This document shows, one piece after another, positions 20,378-27,658 of a stretch of 64,000 nt of DNA. The stretch covers positions 2,170,001-2,234,000 of the forward strand of contig NZ_CP119108.1 in NCBI RefSeq assembly GCF_029094505.1. Direction: 5' to 3'. Position 1 is the first letter of the stretch, and every line of letters starts with the position of its first letter. The notes under the pieces are model-generated. The model was not told where the DNA came from. It did no database searches and saw only the letters and a list, made by a program, of their open reading frames with translations. The translations under genes and the position numbers were made by a program. The DNA comes from Microbacterium horticulturae. GTDB taxonomy: Bacteria > Actinomycetota > Actinomycetes > Actinomycetales > Microbacteriaceae.

Positions 20378-21031
20378 TCACACAGTAGCCCGCGGCAGGC
20401 TGTCGATCCAATTCGAGAGCAGACGGACGCCTGCCTCGCCCGACTTCTCGGGGTGGAACTGCGTGGCCGCCAGCGGCCCGTTCTCGACCGCGGCCAGGAA
20501 CGGCACAGCCCCGTAGTCGCACCAGGTGAGGATCGGCTCGGGGAACGGCGGCTGAACCTGCAGGTTCCACTGTGTGGCCCCATACGAGTGCACGAAGTAG
20601 AAGCGCTCATCCTCGATGCCGGCGAAAAGGCGGCTTCCGTTGTCGGGGCGCACGGTGTTCCAGCCCATGTGGGGCAACAGCGGCGCGTCGAGCTCGGTGA
20701 CCACGCCCGGCCACTCCCCCAGCCCCTCGGTGTCGACGCCCCGTTCGACGCCGCGTCCGAACAGCACCTGCATTCCCACGCAGATGCCGAGCACCGGCCG
20801 ACCACCGGCGAGACGGCGGTCGATGAGCTCGTCCCCGCGGATGTCACGCAGCGCCTTCATCACGGCTGCGAAGGCCCCGACGCCGGGCACGACGAGTCCG
20901 TCGGCGTCGTGCACGAGCCGTCGATCGGCTGTGAGTCGTGCATCGGCGCCTGCGGCCTGAAGCGCCTTGACCGCCGAGTGGACGTTTCCCGAGCCGTAGT
21001 CGAGGACCGCGACGAGCGGCTTCGAGGTCAC
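20378..21031 (-). CDS. hisH: Imidazole glycerol phosphate synthase, glutaminase subunit
   Basis: HisH supplies ammonia from glutamine to HisF. The 217-residue protein has the class I amidotransferase triad: the nucleophile in [10 protein letters not shown] and the His/Glu of [13 protein letters not shown], with N-terminal [10 protein letters not shown]. The partner hisF is not in this window. Start GTG overlaps the hisB stop (GTGA). Confidence 0.95.
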   Translation of the reverse strand: MTSKPLVAVLDYGSGNVHSAVKALQAAGADARLTADRRLVHDADGLVVPGVGAFAAVMKALRDIRGDELIDRRLAGGRPVLGICVGMQVLFGRGVERGVDTEGLGEWPGVVTELDAPLLPHMGWNTVRPDNGSRLFAGIEDERFYFVHSYGATQWNLQVQPPFPEPILTWCDYGAVPFLAAVENGPLAATQFHPEKSGEAGVRLLSNWIDSLPRATV

Positions 21032-21639
21032 AGCGCACCCTTCGTGCTGGGGATGCCGCGCACCGAGGGATCGAGCGCCTTGGCCCCGCGGAACGCGCGC
21101 GCGAAGGCCTTGAATTCGGCTTCAGCGATGTGGTGGGGATCACGGCCCGACAGCACACGCACGTGCGTGGTGAGGGCTGCGTGGAACGTGATCGCCTCGA
21201 AGGAGTGCCGCACGAGCGAGCCCGTGAAGTGGCCGCCGATCAGATGCAGCTCGAAGCCGGCCGGCTCGCCCTCGTGTACCAGGAAGGGGCGCCCGCTGAT
21301 GTCGACGACGGCCTGCGCGAGTGCTTCATCGAGCGGCACCAGCGCGTCGCCGAACCGCGAGATCCCGGCCTTGTCGCCCAGTGCCTCGCGGATCGCGTCG
21401 CCGAGGACGATCGACACGTCTTCCACAGTGTGGTGCGCATCGATGTGCGTGTCGCCGGACGCGCGGACCGTCAGATCGGTCAGCGAGTGCTTCGCGAAGG
21501 CGGTCAGCAGGTGATCGAAGAACGGAACGCTCGTGTCGATGTGGGCGACGCCGGTGCCGTCGAGGTCGAGCTCGAGTTCGACCGAGGACTCGCTCGTCGA
21601 ACGCGAACGGGAGGCGGTGCGGGACGCGGCGGTCGTCAT
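21028..21639 (-). CDS. hisB: Imidazoleglycerol-phosphate dehydratase, monofunctional
   Basis: HisB removes water from imidazole glycerol phosphate. The 203-residue protein lacks the N-terminal phosphatase found in enterobacteria. The two metal-binding histidine clusters are present: [13 protein letters not shown] and [15 protein letters not shown], plus FFDHLL. ATGA overlap with hisC upstream. The first 18 residues are Ser/Thr/Arg-rich and outside the usual core. Confidence 0.96.
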   Translation of the reverse strand: MTTAASRTASRSRSTSESSVELELDLDGTGVAHIDTSVPFFDHLLTAFAKHSLTDLTVRASGDTHIDAHHTVEDVSIVLGDAIREALGDKAGISRFGDALVPLDEALAQAVVDISGRPFLVHEGEPAGFELHLIGGHFTGSLVRHSFEAITFHAALTTHVRVLSGRDPHHIAEAEFKAFARAFRGAKALDPSVRGIPSTKGAL

Positions 21640-22721
21640 GACGCCGAGTCTATCGAGGCCAGGGCGTCCAGGAACGCGCTGGTCTCCTCCTCAGTACCCG
21701 CACTCACCCGCAGACTGCGGGGCAGCCCGACGTCGCGCACGAGCACGCCCCGATCGAGGAGCGCCTGCCAGGTCGCGGTCGGCTCGTCGACACCGCCGAA
21801 CAGCACGAAGTTCGTCCACGACTCGTACGGCTTGTAGCCCAGCGCCTCGAGCGTCGCCGAGATCCGATCGCGCTGGACCACGATGTCATCGACGGTCGCG
21901 AGCATCGTCGGCGCATGCCGCAGGGCCGCCAGCGCCGCCGCCTGCGTGAGTGTGCTCAGGTGGTAGGGCAGCCGCACGAGGCGCAGTGCGTCGGTCACGG
22001 CCGGGTCGGCCGCCAGATAGCCCACACGCGCCCCGGCGAACGCGAACGCCTTGCTCATCGTCCGCGAGACGACGAGGCGCTCCCGCCCGGGCAGCAGCGT
22101 CAGAGCGGAGCGCTCGTCGCGCGGGGCGAACTCCCAATACGCCTCATCGACCACCACGATGCCGTCGGTCGCGTCGTACACCCGCTCGATGACATCGATG
22201 GGCATCGGGGTACCGGTCGGATTGTTCGGCGAGCACAGCAGCACGACATCGGGCTTCGCCTCGGCGACCTGGGCTGCGGCCGCATCCGGCTCGATCGTGT
22301 AATCGACGCCCCGCTCGCCGGCCACCCACGCGCTTCCCGTGCCCCGCGCGAGGAGCGGATACATCGAATAGGTGGGTGCGAAGCCGAACACCGTGCGCCC
22401 CGGGCCCGCGAACGCCTGCAGCACCTGCTGCAACACCTCGTTCGACCCGTTCGCCGCCCAGAGCTGATCACGGGTCAGCCCGTGGCCGAGATACTCGGCG
22501 AAGGCCTCGCGCAGCTGCGTGAACTCCCGGTCGGGGTAGCGATTCACGTCGTGGAGGGCGAGGGCTATGGCATCGAGGATGTCGTCGGCCACCTCCTTGG
22601 GAACGGGGTGGGTGTTCTCATTCACATTGAGGGCGACGGGCACGCGCGCCTGCGGTGCACCGTACGGGCTCATGCCGCGCAGATCATCACGAACGGGCAA
22701 GTCGTCTAATCGAGGGCTCAC
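21636..22721 (-). CDS. hisC: Histidinol-phosphate aminotransferase
   Basis: HisC is the PLP-dependent transaminase giving histidinol phosphate. The 361 residues from [16 protein letters not shown] show the pyridoxal lysine in [18 protein letters not shown], the N-terminal NENTHPVP and the substrate motif [13 protein letters not shown] seven codons earlier and an ATG 16 codons later are possible, but this GTG has TACGAT 6 nt upstream and keeps the conserved LDDLPxRDDLRG. The usual first gene hisD is absent upstream; the LysM gene is there instead. Confidence 0.92.
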   Translation of the reverse strand: MSPRLDDLPVRDDLRGMSPYGAPQARVPVALNVNENTHPVPKEVADDILDAIALALHDVNRYPDREFTQLREAFAEYLGHGLTRDQLWAANGSNEVLQQVLQAFAGPGRTVFGFAPTYSMYPLLARGTGSAWVAGERGVDYTIEPDAAAAQVAEAKPDVVLLCSPNNPTGTPMPIDVIERVYDATDGIVVVDEAYWEFAPRDERSALTLLPGRERLVVSRTMSKAFAFAGARVGYLAADPAVTDALRLVRLPYHLSTLTQAAALAALRHAPTMLATVDDIVVQRDRISATLEALGYKPYESWTNFVLFGGVDEPTATWQALLDRGVLVRDVGLPRSLRVSAGTEEETSAFLDALASIDSAS

Positions 22722-22727
22722 CGCTCC

Positions 22728-22733
22728 ATCGTA
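22728..22733 (-). promoter_or_regulatory. Predicted -10 element of hisC-hisB-hisH-priA-sseB
   Basis: TACGAT on the minus strand, 6 nt from the chosen GTG of hisC; supports that start over the alternatives. Confidence 0.45.
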
Positions 22734-22749
22734 GAGCCGCACCCGTCCG

Positions 22750-23103
22750 TCAGCCGGCCGGAGCGTAATCCGCGGGAAGGGAGAGGACTTCGCCGGGTGT
22801 GACCGTCACACCCTCGAGCGCGTTCAGACGCACGATGGCGTCGACGACGTCGCGCGGATCGGCGTGCGGTGCGACGCGCTGGGCGATCCCCCACAACGAG
22901 TCGCCGGCCGAGACCGTGACCGTGGCGAACGAACCCGCCGGAGCGCCCGCGTCACGGGAAGCGAGGGCTGCGCCCCCGCCGACGGCGGCCGCCGCGATGG
23001 CGGCGGCGATCGGAAGCGCGACCAGCGCCGCGAGGACGCGGCGTCCGCGGGCGGTCAGACGCAGATGAGTGACACGCTGCGCTGTCGGGGCGATCGTGAC
23101 CAT
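22750..23103 (-). CDS. LysM-domain membrane protein, probable SOS-induced division inhibitor
   Basis: The 117-residue protein has a basic N-terminus (RLTARGRRVLAAL), one membrane segment at about 24-48, and an extracellular LysM domain (about 58-112: VTVSAGDSLWGIAQRVAPHADPRDVVDAIVRLNAL ends in SLPADY). It sits head-to-head with lexA and shares its SOS boxes. The same placement and architecture belong to Rv2719c/ChiZ of Mycobacterium and DivS-type proteins of Corynebacterium, which delay division after DNA damage; YneA of Bacillus is analogous. That role is inferred. GGAGGA precedes the ATG, so unlike its neighbours it has a leader with a strong ribosome-binding site. Confidence 0.8.
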   Translation of the reverse strand: MVTIAPTAQRVTHLRLTARGRRVLAALVALPIAAAIAAAAVGGGAALASRDAGAPAGSFATVTVSAGDSLWGIAQRVAPHADPRDVVDAIVRLNALEGVTVTPGEVLSLPADYAPAG

Positions 23104-23164
23104 GGCTCCTCCTGGATGCTGTGAAGAGATTCGGTGCGGGAGCCCGGCCGGGGGCGTCCCGTAC

Positions 23165-23191
23165 CGAATCTATCTTCCGAATCTAGTTTCG
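23165..23191. promoter_or_regulatory. Tandem LexA (SOS) boxes between lexA and the LysM gene
   Basis: CGAATCTAGTTTCG (23178-23191) fits the actinobacterial LexA pattern CGAA-N6-TTCG exactly. CGAATCTATCTTCC (23165-23178) matches it with one base off and agrees at 12 of 14 positions with the recA box (47677-47690). The two share base 23178. They sit just upstream of a rightward -10 (TACTCT) and cover leftward TAGATT hexamers, so LexA could shut both genes. Confidence 0.75.
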
Positions 23192-23197
23192 ATGCTG

Positions 23198-23203
23198 TAC
23201 TCT
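23198..23203 (+). promoter_or_regulatory. Predicted -10 element of lexA
   Basis: TACTCT starts 6 bp after the SOS box, the same geometry as at recA. It predicts a leader of about 150 nt before the lexA ATG. Confidence 0.45.
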
Positions 23204-23360
23204 GTCAAGTGGGATCGGGATCCGAATCCGAATCGAAGACGACACGCCCGCGGGCTGACGCCGATCCGACTCGGAAGCGGATACCGTTTCGATGAGGACA
23301 CCTCACCACGGACCTCCGACATTCGAAGAAGCTGCAGCAGCGGCGAGAACGGGAGCTGAC

Positions 23361-24071
23361 ATGGGCGACGCATCGCAGGACGCCACGACACCGGCGCCGC
23401 AGGTGCCGAGAATGCGCCGGCAGACACGGCGACGAAAGAGCCTGAGCGACAAGCAGATGGCCATCCTCGAGGTGATCCAGCAGTCGATCACCCGCCATGG
23501 CTACCCGCCGAGCATGCGCGAGATCGGCGATGCCGTCGGACTCAAGTCGCTCTCGAGCGTGACCCACCAGCTCAACCAGCTCGAGCTGAGCGGGTACCTG
23601 CGCCGCGACGCCGGCAAGACGCGGGCGATGGAGATCCTCATCGATCTGCCCGGCACGTCTGCGGAGAACCCCGCTGACTCCGCGCCCGCCGTCGGGGACG
23701 CCGCGCTCGTTCCGCTGGTCGGCCAGATCGCCGCCGGAGTGCCGATCACCGCCGAGCAGCAGGTGGAGGAGATCTTCCCGCTGCCGCGTCAGCTCGTGGG
23801 CAAGGGCGAGCTGTTCATGCTCAAGGTGCAGGGCGAGTCGATGATCGACGCCGCCATCTGCGACGGCGACTGGGTCGTCGTGCGTGCGCAGAACACCGCC
23901 GACAACGGCGAGATCGTCGCTGCGATGCTCGACGGCGAGGCGACAGTGAAGATGTTCCGCCAGCGCGACGGCCACACCTGGCTGCTCCCCCGCAACTCGT
24001 CGTTCGAACCGATCCTCGGCGATGAAGCAGTCGTGCTCGGCAAGGTGGTGGCGGTGTTGCGCGCGGTCTGA
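23361..24071 (+). CDS. lexA: SOS repressor LexA
   Basis: LexA represses the DNA-damage regulon and cleaves itself when stimulated by RecA filaments. The 236-residue protein has a winged helix-turn-helix (about 28-95, with [24 protein letters not shown]), the scissile Ala125-Gly126 in QIAAGVPI, and the Ser160/Lys197 dyad in QGESMID and EATVKMF. The ATG chosen follows GGGAG by 6 nt; an upstream in-frame ATG at 23292 has no such site. The N-terminal 25 residues before the DNA-binding domain are longer than in E. coli, as is common in actinobacteria. Confidence 0.96.
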   Translation: MGDASQDATTPAPQVPRMRRQTRRRKSLSDKQMAILEVIQQSITRHGYPPSMREIGDAVGLKSLSSVTHQLNQLELSGYLRRDAGKTRAMEILIDLPGTSAENPADSAPAVGDAALVPLVGQIAAGVPITAEQQVEEIFPLPRQLVGKGELFMLKVQGESMIDAAICDGDWVVVRAQNTADNGEIVAAMLDGEATVKMFRQRDGHTWLLPRNSSFEPILGDEAVVLGKVVAVLRAV

Positions 24072-24086
24072 GACCGCACCGACGAT

Positions 24087-24119
24087 GAACGGCCCCGGGA
24101 TGCGCTCCCGGGGCCGTTC
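24087..24119. terminator. Bidirectional hairpin terminator between lexA and metE
   Basis: GAACGGCCCCGGGA and TCCCGGGGCCGTTC form a perfect 14-bp stem with a 5-nt loop between the two converging genes. No T-run. Confidence 0.7.
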
Positions 24120-24130
24120 GCCGTCGAGGG

Positions 24131-26452
24131 TCAGACGCGCGCCAGGCGCCCCTCACGGACACGCTCGGCGGCCGCGACGAGGTTGCCGAGGGCCGCCACC
24201 GTCTCCGGGTACGCACGCGTCTTCAGACCGCAGTCGGGGTTCACCCACACACGGCGCACGGGGATGGAGTTCACCGCCTGCTCCAGCAGGTCGACGATCT
24301 CGTCGACCTGCGGCACGCGCGGCGAGTGGATGTCGTACACCCCGGGGCCGATGCCCCGGGAGAAGCCCGACTCGGCGATGTCGGCGATGACCTCTCCACG
24401 GCTGCGCGCGGCCTCGATCGACGTCACATCGGCGTCGAGCGCTGCGATGGCGTCGATGACGACCCCGAACTCCGAGTAGCACAGGTGCGTGTGCACCTGG
24501 GTTGCAGCATCCGCGCCCGCCGTCGCGAGTCGGAACGACGCCACCGACCAATCGAGGTAGGCCGGCTGGTCACCCTTCTTCAACGGCAGCAGCTCGCGCA
24601 GGGCGGGCTCGTCGACCTGGATGATGCGGATCCCGGCCTCCTCGAGGTCGCCGATCTCGTCACGCAGAGCCAGTGCGACCTGGTTGGCGGTCGTGGCCAG
24701 CGGCTGGTCGTCGCGCACGAACGACCATGCGAGGATCGTGACCGGCCCGGTGAGCATGCCCTTGACCGGCTTCTCGGTCAGCGCCTGTGCGAACTGCGCC
24801 CAGCGCACGGTGATCGGTGCGGGGCGCGACACATCGCCCCACAGGATCGACGGGCGCGTGGCGCGCGACCCGTACGACTGCACCCAGCCGTTGCGCGTGA
24901 CGGCGAAACCGTCGAGGTTCTCGGCGAAGTACTGCACCATGTCGTTGCGCTCGGGCTCGCCGTGCACGAGCACGTCCACACCCAACTCCTCCTGCAGACC
25001 GATGACCGAGGTGATCTCCAGTCGCAGCACATCCTCATAGTCAGACGTCGACAGTTCGCCGCGGTCGTGCGCGGCCCGTGCCCGGCGGATGTCAGCGGTC
25101 TGCGGGAACGACCCGATGGTGGTGGTGGGCAGCAGCGGCAGTCCGAGCGCCTCCTGCGCGGCATCCCGCTCGTCCTGTGGGCCGCGGTCGAACGCCGCCG
25201 CGTCGAGCGACGCCGCACGCGGACGCACCGCACCGTCGTGCACGCCGTCGGCGGCCGCGCGATCCGCCAACGCCGCGGTGGCAGCCGCGAGCTCGGCTTC
25301 GATGGACGCACGACCGTCGACGAGTCCACGGGCGAGCACCGCGACCTGGCCGACCTTCTGATCGGCGAAGGCGAGCCAGCTCTTCAACCGGACATCGAGG
25401 TCGGGCTCGTCGTCGACATCGTGCGGGACGTGCTGCAGCGATGTCGAGGTGCCGACGGCAGTGGATGCCGCACCCAGCGCCTTCAGTCGCTCGAGCTTCT
25501 CCCACGCCGCCGCCAGGTCGCCGCGCCAGACGTTGCGCCCCTCGACCACGCCGCCGATCAGCGTCTTCGATGCGAGCCCCGAAACGGGGATGGGAACCTC
25601 ACCGCGCGTCAGGTCGACGGCGATGGCGTCGATCGGAGCGGCGGCGAGCGCTCGCCAGCTCTCCTCGGAGAGCTGTGCATAGCCGGCGGCCACCTCGATC
25701 TGCGGCCGGTGGTGGGCCCCGCCGAGCACCGCGTAGGCGCGCTCGGCGGCCGCGGCCAGATCGGCCGGGGCGACCTCCAGCGACTCGCTGACCAGAGCGG
25801 GCTCGTCCAGCTGCACCCACTCGGCGCCGGCTGCGCGCAGTGCCGCGAGCAGCTCGACGTAGACGGGCAGCAGGTCATCGATCCGGCTCAGCGGCACGAA
25901 GCCCTCCGGCGCGCCGTCGGCGGGCTTCGACAGCGCCAGAAGCGTCACCGGCCCCACGACCACCGGCCGCGTCACGACGCCGTCGGCCCGGGCTTCGGCG
26001 ACCTGCTGGGCGAAGCGGTGGCTCGACAGTGCGAAGACCGTCTCGGGTGCTATCTCGGGCACGAGGTAGTGGTAGTTCGTGTCGAACCACTTCGTCATCT
26101 CCAGCGGGGTGCGCTCGGCATCGCCGCGGGCTGCCGCGAAGTACGCGCGCAGGCCGATCGAGCCGTCGGCCTCGCGCAGGTCGGCGAACCGCGCCGGCAG
26201 CGCGCCGACGGCAGCGGCCGCATCGAGAACCTGGTCGTAGTACGAGAACGACTCGGGGATGGACGAGTCGTCACGGCCCAGTCCGAGCGCGGCCAGGCGC
26301 TCGCGCGTGGCGCGCCGCAACTCGGCGGCGGTGTGCTCGAGCGCCGCCTCATCGAGGGTGCCGGCCCAGTGCGCCTCGACGGCGCGCTTGAGCTCACGGC
26401 GGCGGCCGATGCGGGGGTAGCCGAGGATCGTCCCGGCGGGGAATGCGGTCAT
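24131..26452 (-). CDS. metE: Cobalamin-independent methionine synthase
   Basis: MetE transfers the methyl group from methyltetrahydrofolate-polyglutamate to homocysteine without B12. The 773 residues from MTAFPAGTILGYPRIG form two barrel domains. The C-terminal one holds zinc ligands in HTHLCYSEF and NPDCGLKTR, and the linker motif LPLLPTTTIGSFPQT opens it. The reading frame extends much further upstream but only as a shadow of metF; the ATG overlaps the metF stop (ATGA). No B12 riboswitch precedes the operon. Confidence 0.96.
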   Translation of the reverse strand: MTAFPAGTILGYPRIGRRRELKRAVEAHWAGTLDEAALEHTAAELRRATRERLAALGLGRDDSSIPESFSYYDQVLDAAAAVGALPARFADLREADGSIGLRAYFAAARGDAERTPLEMTKWFDTNYHYLVPEIAPETVFALSSHRFAQQVAEARADGVVTRPVVVGPVTLLALSKPADGAPEGFVPLSRIDDLLPVYVELLAALRAAGAEWVQLDEPALVSESLEVAPADLAAAAERAYAVLGGAHHRPQIEVAAGYAQLSEESWRALAAAPIDAIAVDLTRGEVPIPVSGLASKTLIGGVVEGRNVWRGDLAAAWEKLERLKALGAASTAVGTSTSLQHVPHDVDDEPDLDVRLKSWLAFADQKVGQVAVLARGLVDGRASIEAELAAATAALADRAAADGVHDGAVRPRAASLDAAAFDRGPQDERDAAQEALGLPLLPTTTIGSFPQTADIRRARAAHDRGELSTSDYEDVLRLEITSVIGLQEELGVDVLVHGEPERNDMVQYFAENLDGFAVTRNGWVQSYGSRATRPSILWGDVSRPAPITVRWAQFAQALTEKPVKGMLTGPVTILAWSFVRDDQPLATTANQVALALRDEIGDLEEAGIRIIQVDEPALRELLPLKKGDQPAYLDWSVASFRLATAGADAATQVHTHLCYSEFGVVIDAIAALDADVTSIEAARSRGEVIADIAESGFSRGIGPGVYDIHSPRVPQVDEIVDLLEQAVNSIPVRRVWVNPDCGLKTRAYPETVAALGNLVAAAERVREGRLARV

Positions 26453-27417
26453 CGTGCGATCTCCTTCTGGATGGGGGTGGGGATCCCGGCCTCGTCGAGG
26501 ACGGCCAGGACGGTCTCGTGGCTGTTGAACGCGTACAGGTGGACGCCGGGGGCGCCGCCCGCGACGACCTCGGCCGCCAGGCGTGCGGCAGAGCTGATGC
26601 CGATCGCCCGCTGCCGGACCGGATCGGGTTCGATCTGCAGCGCGATCGAGAGCTCGGCGGGCGCATCCTGTTCCGAGAGCTCGAGCACGCGGTAGAGGCG
26701 CTGGGGCGAAGTGACCGGCATGATGCCGGGCAGGATCGGGATCGTCACCCCGGCCGCGCGAGACCGGTCGACGAAGCCCAGGTAGTCGTCGGCGTGGAAG
26801 AAGAGCTGGGTGATGGCGAACGTCGCCCCGGCCGCCTGCTTGGCCAGCAGCGCATCGATGTGCTCCCGGGGGTGCCGGGAGCGAGGGTGGCCGTTGGGGA
26901 ACGCCGCGACGGCGATCTCGACGTGTTCTCCGGGAACCACCCGGGCCGCGCGCGGCAGCCCCCGTATGCCCGCTTCGGCATACGGGGCCCGCTCCGCCTG
27001 CACGCGGTCGATGAGCTGCGCGAGCTGGGCAGCCGACTCCAGGTCGCCGAGGAACGGGTCGCCCTCGACGGATCCTGCGGGCGGGTCGCCGCGCAGAGCG
27101 AGGAAGCTGCGGATGCCGGCATCCAGGAACTCCCGGATGAGACGTGCCGCCCCCGCATAGGTGTTGCCCACGCAGGTCAGGTGCGCGAGAGGCTCGACAT
27201 CGGTGTGGGTGCGCAGGTACTTCAGCACCTCCAGCGAGGGTCCGCCGGTGGAGCCGCCCGCGCCGTAGGTCACCGAGATGAACCGCGGGCCCGCCGCGGC
27301 GAGCCGCTGCAGCGTGTCGTGCAAGGCGGCGGCCGAGGCCGGGGTGCGGGGCGGGTAGACCTCGAAGGAGAACGGCGCGACAGCCCAGGGACGCTGCAGG
27401 TCGTCGGCGAGGGTCAT
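26449..27417 (-). CDS. metF: 5,10-methylenetetrahydrofolate reductase
   Basis: MetF makes the methyl donor used by MetE from methylene-THF with FAD. The 322-residue TIM barrel begins with FSFEVYPPRTP (catalytic Glu) and contains FISVTYGAGGSTGG, HLTCVGNTYAG, ALRGDPPAG and ITQLFFHADDY, all family landmarks. AGGAAG lies before the ATG. Coupled to metE, it makes a two-gene methionine-methyl operon. Confidence 0.95.
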   Translation of the reverse strand: MTLADDLQRPWAVAPFSFEVYPPRTPASAAALHDTLQRLAAAGPRFISVTYGAGGSTGGPSLEVLKYLRTHTDVEPLAHLTCVGNTYAGAARLIREFLDAGIRSFLALRGDPPAGSVEGDPFLGDLESAAQLAQLIDRVQAERAPYAEAGIRGLPRAARVVPGEHVEIAVAAFPNGHPRSRHPREHIDALLAKQAAGATFAITQLFFHADDYLGFVDRSRAAGVTIPILPGIMPVTSPQRLYRVLELSEQDAPAELSIALQIEPDPVRQRAIGISSAARLAAEVVAGGAPGVHLYAFNSHETVLAVLDEAGIPTPIQKEIAR

Positions 27418-27573
27418 GGTGCTTCCTGTTCGGTGGGCAAGTGCGAAGGGCCGGGCGGCCGCGGACGCGCGCGATGGCGCGGTGTGTGCGGGCGGGTGCC
27501 GGGCTCGGCTGTCGCTCCTGCCCGGGAAGACCCGGGCGACGATGGGTCCACGGTAGACGCTTCGTCATCGCTC

Positions 27574-27588
27574 GTCACACGGTGTGAC
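27574..27588. promoter_or_regulatory. 15-bp palindrome upstream of metF
   Basis: GTCACACGGTGTGAC is two 7-bp arms about one central base. A near-identical site (one base different) lies at 63059-63073 before the aldo/keto reductase-like gene. It is 157 bp before metF and 71 bp before the divergent peptidase. The arm order (GTCAC outward) is opposite to CRP-type TGTGA-N6-TCACA sites. The regulator is unknown. Confidence 0.45.
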
Positions 27589-27631
27589 GCACTGTTGCGA
27601 GGTCCATATCTCCAGAGGTATATGCCCACCG

Positions 27632-27643
27632 CGTGACGTCACG
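27632..27643. promoter_or_regulatory. 12-bp palindrome next to the S9 peptidase promoter
   Basis: CGTGACGTCACG is a perfect palindrome that ends 3 bp before the predicted -10 of the rightward peptidase gene. It is also placed to affect leftward transcription into metF. A second candidate operator in this 241-bp gap; no known regulator recognised. Confidence 0.35.
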
Positions 27644-27646
27644 GGT

Positions 27647-27652
27647 TAGCGT
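27647..27652 (+). promoter_or_regulatory. Predicted -10 element of the S9 peptidase gene
   Basis: TAGCGT, 6 nt from the ATG; the GGGGAG between them abuts the ATG and is too close to act as a normal ribosome-binding site. Confidence 0.5.
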
Positions 27653-27658
27653 GGGGAG

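Noticed and set aside
22795..22814. GGTGTGACCGTCACACC palindrome resembling the 15-mer operators
   Set aside because: It is inside the LysM coding sequence (Gly-Val-Thr-Val-Thr), with arms in the opposite order, and is explained by codons.
23278..23291. Third SOS-like box CGGATACCGTTTCG before lexA
   Set aside because: One base off the CGAA half-site and downstream of the predicted promoter; too weak to list as a box.
27461..27568. N-terminal extension of the metE-frame starting at 27568
   Set aside because: It passes through the whole metF gene in another frame; the real MetE N-terminus starts at 26452.
27418..27573. Possible cobalamin or SAM riboswitch before metF-metE
   Set aside because: No B12-box or SAM-type conserved core was seen; the region is GC-rich without a convincing aptamer. 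A covariance-model scan would settle it.
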